Assembly (NCBI RefSeq): GCF_029227915.1
Contig: NC_079876.1
Span: forward strand, 20,400,001 to 20,464,000
Source of the DNA: Hydractinia symbiolongicarpus
Taxonomy: Eukaryota > Cnidaria > Hydrozoa > Anthoathecata > Hydractiniidae
DNA length: 64,000 nt
Direction of reading: 5' to 3'
The notes under the pieces are model-generated. The model was not told the DNA's origin and did not search any database. It worked only from the letters and a program-made list of their open reading frames with translations. Both the position numbers and the translations under genes were made by a program. Shown in pieces: positions 52,930 to 63,070 of this stretch (position 1 is the stretch's first letter; each line of letters opens with the position of its first letter).

Positions 52930-54956
52930 TTACCATCGGTCTATTCCTTCCACTCTCAATGGACTACGACGTCTCAAGTCGCTTTCCAACGCGCCATGGT
53001 CTTACAACATAGTGAACTACGTGTAGAGGCCTCTAAAGACTGTTATATGGCCCTTTGCCACCTAACAAAGGTCCTACACGTAAATTACGTGGTTCCACGA
53101 GCCTGCGCAGGTTGCCATCGGTCTATTCCTTCCACTCTCAGTGGACTACGACGTTTCAAGTCGCTTTCCATTGCGCCATGGTCTTACAACACTGTGAACT
53201 ACTTGTAAAGACTTCTGAAGACTGTTATATGACCTTCTGACGCCTAATAAAGGCTTTACACGTAAATCACGTGATTTCACGTGCCTGAGAAGGTTAACAT
53301 TGGTCTATTCCTTCTACACTCAATGGACTACGACGTCTGAACTTATTTTCCATAGCGCCATGGTCTTACAACACAGTAAAATACGTGTAGAGGCCTCTAA
53401 GGGCTGTTATATGACCTTTTACCACCTAACAAAGGCCCTACACGTAAATCACGTGGTTCCACGAATCTATGCAGTTTACCATCTTTCTATTCATTCCACT
53501 CTCAATGGACTACGACGTGTCAAGTCGGTTTCCGGCGCGCCATGGTCTCACAACACAGTGAACTACGCGTACAGGCCTCTAAGGGCTGCTATATGGCCCT
53601 TTGCCACCTAACAAAGGTCCTACACGTAAATCACGTGGTTCCACGAGCCTGCGCAGGTTAACATCGGTCTATTCCTTCTACACTCAATAGACTACGACGT
53701 TTAAACACATTTTCCATCGCGCCATGGCCTTACAACACTGTAAACTACGTGTAGAGGCCTCTAAAGACTGTTAGATGGCCTTTTGACGTCTAGTAAAGGC
53801 TTTACACGTAAATCACGTGGTTCCACGAACCTACGCAGTTTACCATCGGTCTATTCCTTCCAATCTCAATGGACTACGAGGTCTGAAGTCCTTTTCCGCA
53901 GCGCCATGGTCTTACAGCACAGTGAACTACGCGTAGAGGCCTCTAAGGGCTGTTATATGACCTTTTGCCCCTTAATAAAAGCCTTACACGTAAAACATGT
54001 GGTTCCACGTGCATGCGCAGGTTATCATCGGTCTATTCCTTCCACACTCAACGGACTACGATGTCTCAAGTCGTTTTCCGGCGCACCGTGGTCTTACAGC
54101 ACAGTGAACTACGTGTAAAGGCCTCTAAGGACTGTTATATGGCCCTTTACCACCTAACAAAAGCCCTACACGTAAATCACGTGTTCCACGTGCTTACGCA
54201 GCTTACCATCAGTCCATTCCTTCCACTCTCAATGGGCTACGACATCTCAAGTTGTTTTCCATCACGCCATGGTCTCACAACACAGCAAACTACCTGTAGA
54301 GGCCTCTAAGGCCTGTTATATGACCTTTTACCACCTAATAAAAGCCTTACACGTAAAACATGTAGTTCCATGTGTTAGCCCAGGTAAACATCGGTCTATT
54401 CCTTTTACACTCACTGGATTACGACGATTCAAGTCGTTTTCCATCGCGCCATGGTCTTACAACGCAGTGAAATACGTGTAAAGGCCTCTAAGGACTGTTA
54501 TATGGCCTTTTGCCGCCTAATAAAGGCCTCACACCTAAAACACGTGGTTGGACGTGTCTGCGCAGGTTACCATCAGTCTATTCCTTCCCCTCTCAATAGA
54601 CTACGAGGTCTCAAGTCGCTTTCCAACGCGCCATGGTCTTACAACATAGTGAACTACGTGTAGAGGCCTCTAAAGACTGTTATATGGCCCTTTGCCAACT
54701 AACAAAGGCCCTACACGTAAATCACGTGGTTCCACGTGCCTGCGCAGGTTAGCATCGGTCTATTCCTTCTACACTCACTGGACTACGACGTTTCAAGTCG
54801 TTTTCCTTCGCGCCATGGTCTTGCAATGCAGTGAAATACGTGTAAAGGCTTATAAGGACTGTTATATGGCCTTTTGGCGCCTAATAAAGGCCTTACACCT
54901 AAAACACGCGGTTCGACGTGTCTGCGCAGGTTACCATCGGTCTATTCCTTCCACCC

Positions 54957-55138
54957 TCAATGGACTACGACGTCTCAAGTCGCTTTCCAACGCGCCATGG
55001 TCTTACAACATAGTGAACTACGTGTAGAGGCCTCTAAAGACTGTTATATGGCCCTTTGCCACCTAACAAATGTCCTACACGTAAATCACGTGGTTCCACG
55101 AGCCTGCGCTGGTTAACATCGGTCTATTCCTTCTACAC
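54957..55138 (+). repeat. Representative type A monomer (182 bp)
   Basis: A clean example of one of the two main monomer types, from tcaatggactac to the next tcactggactac. By hand count it holds 47 A, 47 T, 52 C and 36 G, with 11 CpG. Type A features are acaacatagtgaac, gtagaggcctctaaagac, ccacctaacaaagg and a tcc-acg junction after cacgtggt. It contains the palindrome TAGAGGCCTCTA and the CCATGG hexamer. It is followed directly by a type B monomer. Confidence 0.9.
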
Positions 55139-55320
55139 TCACTGGACTACGACGTTTCAAGTCGTTTTCCATCGCGCCATGGTCTTGCAATGCAGTGAAA
55201 TACGTGTAAAGGCTTATAAGGACTGTTATATGGCCTTTTGGCGCCTAATAAAAGCCTTACACCTAAAACAGGTGGTTCGACGTGTCTGCGCAGGTTACCA
55301 TCGGTCTATTCCTTCCACCC
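55139..55320 (+). repeat. Representative type B monomer (182 bp)
   Basis: The monomer directly after the type A example and exactly as long. It differs from A at about 27 of 182 positions (roughly 85 percent identity by hand count). B features are gcagtgaaatacg, gtaaaggcttataagg, gcctaataaagg, acacctaaaac and ggttcgacgtgtctgcgc. A and B alternate as a 364-bp dimer in several places, for example around 54,874-55,480, 57,239-57,845, 61,083-61,689 and 62,902-63,815. Confidence 0.9.
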
Positions 55321-55879
55321 TCAATGGACTACGACGTCTCAAGTCGCTTTCCAACGCGCCATGGTCTTACAACATAGTGAACTACGTGTAGAGGCCTCTA
55401 AAGACTGTTATATGGCCCTTTGCCACCTAACAAAGGTCCTACACGTAAATCACGTGGTTCCACGAGCCTGCGCAGGTTAACATCGGTCTATTCCTTCTAC
55501 ACTCAATAGACTACGACGTTTCAACACATTTTCCATCGTGCCATGGCCTTACAACACTGTAAACTACGTGTAGAGGCCTCTAAAGACTGTTAGATGGCCT
55601 TTTGACGTCTAGTAAAGGATTTACACGTAAATCACGTGGTTCCACGAACCTACGCAGTTTACCATCGGTCTATTCCTTTCAATCTCAATGGAGTACGAGG
55701 TCTGAAGTCCTTTTCCGGCGCGCCATGGTCTTACAGCACAGTGAACTACGTGTAGAGGCCTCTAAGGGCTGCTATATGACCTTTTGCCCCTTAATAAAAG
55801 CCTTACACGTAAAACATGTGGTTCCACGTGCATGCGCAGGTTATCATCGGTCTATTCCTTCCACACTCACTGGATTACG

Positions 55880-55893
55880 ACGATTCAAATCGT
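55880..55893 (+). repeat. 14-bp hairpin-forming inverted repeat in the 13-mer
   Basis: ACGATT and AATCGT flank CA. A single g-to-a change (caaatcg for caagtcg) creates it. It is found in each 13-mer copy, near 58,245 and 62,089. Confidence 0.8.
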
Positions 55894-56861
55894 TTTCCAT
55901 CGCGCCATGGTCTTACAACGCAGTGAAATACGTGTAAAGGCCTCTAAGGGCTGCTATATGACCTTTTGCCCCTTAATAAAAGCCGTACACGTAAAACATG
56001 TGGTTCCACGTGCATGCGCAGGTTACCATCAGTCTATTCCTTCCAATCTCAATGGACTACGAGGTCTGAAGTCCTTTTCCGGCGCGCCATGGTCTTACAG
56101 CACAGTGAACTACGTGTAGAGGCCTCTAAGAGCTGTTATATGGCCCTTTACCACCTAACAAAGGCCTTACACGTAAATCACGTGTTCCACGTGCTTACGC
56201 AGTTTACCATCAGTCCATTCCTTCCACTCTCAATGGGCTACGACGTCTCAAGTTGTTTTCCATCACGCCATGGTCTCACAACACAGTAAACTACCTGTAC
56301 AGGCCTCTAAGGCCTGTTATATGACCTTTTACCACCTAATAAAAGCCTTACACGTAAAACATGTGGTTCCATGTGTTAGCCCAGGTAAACATCGGTCTAT
56401 TCCTTTTACACTCACTGGATTACGACGATTCAAGTCGTTTTCCATCGCGGCATGGTCTTACAACGCAGTGAAATACGTGTAAAGGCCTCTAAGGACTGTT
56501 ATATGGCCCTTTGCCAACTAACAAAGGCCCTACACGTAAATCACGTGGTTCCACGTGCCTGCGCAGGTTAGCATCGGTCTATTCCTTCTACACTCACTGG
56601 ACTACGACGTTTCAAGTCGTTTTCCATCGCGCCATGGTCTTGCAATGCAGTGAAATACGTATAAAGGCTTATAAGGACTGTTATATGGCCTTTTGGCGCC
56701 TAATAAAGGCCTTACACCTAAAACACGTGGTTCGACGTGTCTGCGCAGGTTACCATCGGTCTATTCCTTCCACCCTCAATGGACTACGACGTCTCAAGTC
56801 GCTTTCCAACGCGCCATGGTCTTACAACATAGTGAACTACGTGTAGAGGCCTCTAAAGACT

Positions 56862-59226
56862 GTTATATGGCCTTTTGCCGCCTAATAAAGGCCTCACACC
56901 TAAAACACGTGGTTGGACGTGTCTGCGCAGGTTACCATCAGTCTATTCCTTCCCCTCTCAATAGACTACGAGGTCTCAAGTCGCTTTCCAACGCGCCATG
57001 GTCTTACAACATAGTGAACTACGTGTAGAGGCCTCTAAAGACTGTTATATGGCCCTTTGCCAACTAACAAAGGCCCTACACGTAAATCACGTGGTTCCAC
57101 GTGCCTGCGCAGGTTAGCATCGGTCTATTCCTTCTACACTCACTGGACTACGACGTTTCAAGTCGTTTTCCTTCGCGCCATGGTCTTGCAATGCAGTGAA
57201 ATACGTGTAAAGGCTTATAAGGACTGTTATATGGCCTTTTGGCGCCTAATAAAGGCCTTACACCTAAAACACGCGGTTCGACGTGTCTGCGCAGGTTACC
57301 ATCGGTCTATTCCTTCCACCCTCAATGGACTACGACGTCTCAAGTCGCTTTCCAACGCGCCATGGTCTTACAACATAGTGAACTACGTGTAGAGGCCTCT
57401 AAAGACTGTTATATGGCCCTTTGCCACCTAACAAATGTCCTACACGTAAATCACGTGGTTCCACGAGCCTGCGCTGGTTAACATCGGTCTATTCCTTCTA
57501 CACTCACTGGACTACGACGTTTCAAGTCGTTTTCCATCGCGCCATGGTCTTGCAATGCAGTGAAATACGTGTAAAGGCTTATAAGGACTGTTATATGGCC
57601 TTTTGGCGCCTAATAAAAGCCTTACACCTAAAACAGGTGGTTCGACGTGTCTGCGCAGGTTACCATCGGTCTATTCCTTCCACCCTCAATGGACTACGAC
57701 GTCTCAAGTCGCTTTCCAACGCGCCATGGTCTTACAACATAGTGAACTACGTGTAGAGGCCTCTAAAGACTGTTATATGGCCCTTTGCCACCTAACAAAG
57801 GTCCTACACGTAAATCACGTGGTTCCACGAGCCTGCGCAGGTTAACATCGGTCTATTCCTTCTACACTCAATAGACTACGACGTTTCAACACATTTTCCA
57901 TCGTGCCATGGCCTTACAACACTGTAAACTACGTGTAGAGGCCTCTAAAGACTGTTAGATGGCCTTTTGACGTCTAGTAAAGGATTTACACGTAAATCAC
58001 GTGGTTCCACGAACCTACGCAGTTTACCATCGGTCTATTCCTTTCAATCTCAATGGAGTACGAGGTCTGAAGTCCTTTTCCGGCGCGCCATGGTCTTACA
58101 GCACAGTGAACTACGTGTAGAGGCCTCTAAGGGCTGCTATATGACCTTTTGCCCCTTAATAAAAGCCTTACACGTAAAACATGTGGTTCCACGTGCATGC
58201 GCAGGTTATCATCGGTCTATTCCTTCCACACTCACTGGATTACGACGATTCAAATCGTTTTCCATCGCGCCATGGTCTTACAACGCAGTGAAATACGTGT
58301 AAAGGCCTCTAAGGGCTGCTATATGACCTTTTGCCCCTTAATAAAAGCCGTACACGTAAAACATGTGGTTCCACGTGCATGCGCAGGTTACCATCAGTCT
58401 ATTCCTTCCAATCTCAATGGACTACGAGGTCTGAAGTCCTTTTCCGGCGCGCCATGGTCTTACAGCACAGTGAACTACGTGTAGAGGCCTCTAAGAGCTG
58501 TTATATGGCCCTTTACCACCTAACAAAGGCCTTACACGTAAATCACGTGTTCCACGTGCTTACGCAGTTTACCATCAGTCCATTCCTTCCACTCTCAATG
58601 GGCTACGACGTCTCAAGTTGTTTTCCATCACGCCATGGTCTCACAACACAGTAAACTACCTGTACAGGCCTCTAAGGCCTGTTATATGACCTTTTACCAC
58701 CTAATAAAAGCCTTACACGTAAAACATGTGGTTCCATGTGTTAGCCCAGGTAAACATCGGTCTATTCCTTTTACACTCACTGGATTACGACGATTCAAGT
58801 CGTTTTCCATCGCGGCATGGTCTTACAACGCAGTGAAATACGTGTAAAGGCCTCTAAGGACTGTTATATGGCCCTTTGCCAACTAACAAAGGCCCTATAC
58901 GTAAATCACGTGGTTCCACGTGCCTGCGCAGGTTAGCATCGGTCTATTCCTTCTACACTCACTGGACTACGACGTTTCAAGTCGTTTTCCATCGCGCCAT
59001 GGTCTTGCAATGCAGTGAAATACGTATAAAGGCTTATAAGGACTGTTATATGGCCTTTTGGCGCCTAATAAAGGCCTTACACCTAAAACACGTGGTTCGA
59101 CGTGTCTGCGCAGGTTACCATCGGTCTATTCCTTCCACCCTCAATGGACTACGACGTCTCAAGTCGCTTTCCAACGCGCCATGGTCTTACAACATAGTGA
59201 ACTACGTGTAGAGGCCTCTAAAGACT
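56862..59226 (+). repeat. 2,365-bp (13-mer) higher-order unit, copy 2
   Basis: All landmarks are exactly 2,365 bp downstream of copy 1. The one clear difference noticed is ccctatacg near 58,896 for ccctacacg near 56,531. Confidence 0.92.
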
Positions 59227-59903
59227 GTTATATGGCCCTTTGCCACCTAACAAAGGTCCTACACGTAAATTACGTGGTTCCACGAGCCTGCGCAGGTTGC
59301 CATCGGTCTATTCCTTCCACTCTCAGTGGACTACGACGTTTCAAGTCGCTTTCCATTGCGCCATGGTCTTACAACACTGTGAACTACTTGTAAAGACTTC
59401 TGAAGACTGTTATATGACCTTCTGACGCCTAATAAAGGCTTTACACGTAAATCACGTGATTTCACGTGCCTGAGAAGGTTAACATTGGTCTATTCCTTCT
59501 ACACTCAATGGACTACGACGTCTGAACTTATTTTCCATAGCGCCATGGTCTTACAACACAGTAAAATACGTGTAGAGGCCTCTAAGGGCTGTTATATGAC
59601 CTTTTACCACCTAACAAAGGCCCTACACGTAAATCACGTGGTTCCACGAATCTATGCAGTTTACCATCTTTCTATTCATTCCACTCTCAATGGACTACGA
59701 CGTGTCAAGTCGGTTTCCGGCGCGCCATGGTCTCACAACACAGTGAACTACGCGTACAGGCCTCTAAGGGCTGCTATATGGCCCTTTGCCACCTAACAAA
59801 GGTCCTACACGTAAATCACGTGGTTCCACGAGCCTGCGCAGGTTAACATCGGTCTATTCCTTCTACACTCAATAGACTACGACGTTTAAACACATTTTCC
59901 ATC

Positions 59904-59953
59904 GCGCATGGCCTTACAACACTGTAAGGCGCATAGCCTTACAACACTGTAAA
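59904..59953 (+). repeat. 25-bp tandem duplication within a monomer
   Basis: A 25-bp block starting gcgcatggccttac is immediately repeated as gcgcatagccttac, with one base changed. The equivalent monomer near 53,719 has a single gcgccatggccttac. Net length change is +24 bp, since one c is also missing. Confidence 0.9.
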
Positions 59954-60705
59954 CTACGTGTAGAGGCCTCTAAAGACTGTTAGATGGCCTTTTGACGTCT
60001 AGTAAAGGCTTTACACGTAAATCACGTGGTTCCGCGAACCTACGCAGTTTACCATCTGTCTATTCCTTCCAATCTCAATGGACTACGAGGTCTGAAGTCC
60101 TTTTCCGCAGCGCCATGGTCTTACAGCACAGTGAACTACGCGTAGAGGCCTCTAAGGGCTGTTATATGACCTTTTGCCCCTTAATAAAAGCCTTACACGT
60201 AAAACATGTGGTTCCACGTGCATGCGCAGGTTATCATCGGTCTATTCCTTCCACACTCAACGGACTACGATGTCTCAAGTCGTTTTCCGGCGCACCGTGG
60301 TCTTACAGCACAGTGAACTACGTGTAAAGGCCTCTAAGAACTGTTATATGGCCCTTTACCACCTAACAAAAGCCCTACACGTAAATCACGTGTTCCACGT
60401 GCTTACGCAGCTTACCATCAGTCCATTCCTTCCACTCTCAATGGGCTACGACATCTCAAGTTGTTTTCCATCACGCCATGGTCTCACAACACAGCAAACT
60501 ACCTGTAGAGGCCTCTAAGGCCTGTTATATGACCTTTTACCACCTAATAAAAGCCTTACACGTAAAACATGTGGTTCCATGTGTTAGCCCAGGTAAACAT
60601 CGGTCTATTCCTTTTACACTCACTGGATTACGACGATTCAAGTCGTTTTCCATCGCGCCATGGTCTTACAACGCAGTGAAATACGTGTAAAGGCCTCTAA
60701 GGACT

Positions 60706-63070
60706 GTTATATGGCCTTTTGCCGCCTAATAAAGGCCTCACACCTAAAACACGTGGTTGGACGTGTCTGCGCAGGTTACCATCAGTCTATTCCTTCCCCT
60801 CTCAATAGACTACGAGGTCTCAAGTCGCTTTCCAACGCGCCATGGTCTTACAACATAGTGAACTACGTGTAGAGGCCTCTAAAGACTGTTATATGGCCCT
60901 TTGCCAACTAACAAAGGCCCTACACGTAAATCACGTGGTTCCACGTGCCTGCGCAGGTTAGCATCGGTCTATTCCTTCTACACTCACTGGACTACGACGT
61001 TTCAAGTCGTTTTCCTTCGCGCCATGGTCTTGCAATGCAGTGAAATACGTGTAAAGGCTTATAAGGACTGTTATATGCCCTTTTGGCGCCTAATAAAGGC
61101 CTTACACCTAAAACACGCGGTTCGACGTGTCTGCGCAGGTTACCATCGGTCTATTCCTTCCACCCTCAATGGACTACGACGTCTCAAGTCGCTTTCCAAC
61201 GCGCCATGGTCTTACAACATAGTGAACTACGTGTAGAGGCCTCTAAAGACTGTTATATGGCCCTTTGCCACCTAACAAATGTCCTACACGTAAATCACGT
61301 GGTTCCACGAGCCTGCGCTGGTTAACATCGGTCTATTCCTTCTACACTCACTGGACTACGACGTTTCAAGTCGTTTTCCATCGCGCCATGGTCTTGCAAT
61401 GCAGTGAAATACGTGTAAAGGCTTATAAGGACTGTTATATGGCCTTTTGGCGCCTAATAAAAGCCTTACACCTAAAACAGGTGGTTCGACGTGTCTGCGC
61501 AGGTTACCATCGGTCTATTCCTTCCACCCTCAATGGACTACGACGTCTCAAGTCGCTTTCCAACGCGCCATGGTCTTACAACATAGTGAACTACGTGTAG
61601 AGGCCTCTAAAGACTGTTATATGGCCCTTTGCCACCTAACAAAGGTCCTACACGTAAATCACGTGGTTCCACGAGCCTGCGCAGGTTAACATCGGTCTAT
61701 TCCTTCTACACTCAATAGACTACGACGTTTCAACACATTTTCCATCGTGCCATGGCCTTACAACACTGTAAACTACGTGTAGAGGCCTCTAAAGACTGTT
61801 AGATGGCCTTTTGACGTCTAGTAAAGGATTTACACGTAAATCACGTGGTTCCACGAACCTACGCAGTTTACCATCGGTCTATTCCTTTCAATCTCAATGG
61901 AGTACGAGGTCTGAAGTCCTTTTCCGGCGCGCCATGGTCTTACAGCACAGTGAACTACGTGTAGAGGCCTCTAAGGGCTGCTATATGACCTTTTGCCCCT
62001 TAATAAAAGCCTTACACGTAAAACATGTGGTTCCACGTGCATGCGCAGGTTATCATCGGTCTATTCCTTCCACACTCACTGGATTACGACGATTCAAATC
62101 GTTTTCCATCGCGCCATGGTCTTACAACGCAGTGAAATACGTGTAAAGGCCTCTAAGGGCTGCTATATGACCTTTTGCCCCTTAATAAAAGCCGTACACG
62201 TAAAACATGTGGTTCCACGTGCATGCGCAGGTTACCATCAGTCTATTCCTTCCAATCTCAATGGACTACGAGGTCTGAAGTCCTTTTCCGGCGCGCCATG
62301 GTCTTACAGCACAGTGAACTACGTGTAGAGGCCTCTAAGAGCTGTTATATGGCCCTTTACCACCTAACAAAGGCCTTACACGTAAATCACGTGTTCCACG
62401 TGCTTACGCAGTTTACCATCAGTCCATTCCTTCCACTCTCAATGGGCTACGACGTCTCAAGTTGTTTTCCATCACGCCATGGTCTCACAACACAGTAAAC
62501 TACCTGTACAGGCCTCTAAGGCCTGTTATATGACCTTTTACCACCTAATAAAAGCCTTACACGTAAAACATGTGGTTCCATGTGTTAGCCCAGGTAAACA
62601 TCGGTCTATTCCTTTTACACTCACTGGATTACGACGATTCAAGTCGTTTTCCATCGCGGCATGGTCTTACAACGCAGTGAAATACGTGTAAAGGCCTCTA
62701 AGGACTGTTATATGGCCCTTTGCCAACTAACAAAGGCCCTACACGTAAATCACGTGGTTCCACGTGCCTGCGCAGGTTAGCATCGGTCTATTCCTTCTAC
62801 ACTCACTGGACTACGACGTTTCAAGTCGTTTTCCATCGCGCCATGGTCTTGCAATGCAGTGAAATACGTATAAAGGCTTATAAGGACTGTTATATGGCCT
62901 TTTGGCGCCTAATAAAGGCCTTACACCTAAAACACGTGGTTCGACGTGTCTGCGCAGGTTACCATCGGTCTATTCCTTCCACCCTCAATGGACTACGACG
63001 TCTCAAGTCGCTTTCCAACGCGCCATGGTCTTACAACATAGTGAACTACGTGTAGAGGCCTCTAAAGACT
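60706..63070 (+). repeat. 2,365-bp (13-mer) higher-order unit, copy 3
   Basis: Landmarks are 6,209 bp from copy 1. Differences noticed are rare, such as tatatgccctttt near 61,075 for tatatggcctttt near 54,866. It is not adjacent to copy 2. The left part of the 6.2-kb repeat lies between them. Confidence 0.92.

Larger units (their letters stand above)
48648..52959 (+). repeat. Mosaic region reusing 4-mer and 7-mer monomers
   Basis: Satellite monomers only. From 49,962 the class order is 2-3-4-1-1-2-1 (49,962; 50,144; 50,326; 50,508; 50,690; 50,872; 51,054), using the classes of the 35.5-39.1 kb region. About 51,120-51,950 then follows the right part of the 7-mer (offset 9,120 from 42,239-42,830). 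Monomers at 49,357 and 49,539 form a recent single-monomer duplication at 182 bp. Confidence 0.8.
54497..56861 (+). repeat. 2,365-bp (13-mer) higher-order unit, copy 1
   Basis: Thirteen monomers minus 1 bp, directly followed by copy 2. Contains two A-B dimers, the variant caacacattttcc, ctttcaatctcaatggag, cgattcaaatcg and atgtgttagcccagg. Landmarks: 54,692, 54,874, 55,056, 55,238, 55,602, 55,784, 55,966, 56,270. Confidence 0.92.
52960..56865 (+). repeat. About 6.2-kb repeat, first copy of the shared 3.9-kb part
   Basis: Collinear with 59,145-63,074. The offset is 6,185 up to about 59,904 and 6,209 beyond it, because the second copy has a net 24-bp insertion there. Landmarks: 53,055 and 59,240; 53,783 and 59,992; 54,692 and 60,901; 56,511 and 62,720. 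Contains gtgatttcacgtgcctgag and tttaaacacattttcc. The right 2.4 kb is the 13-mer. Confidence 0.88.
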
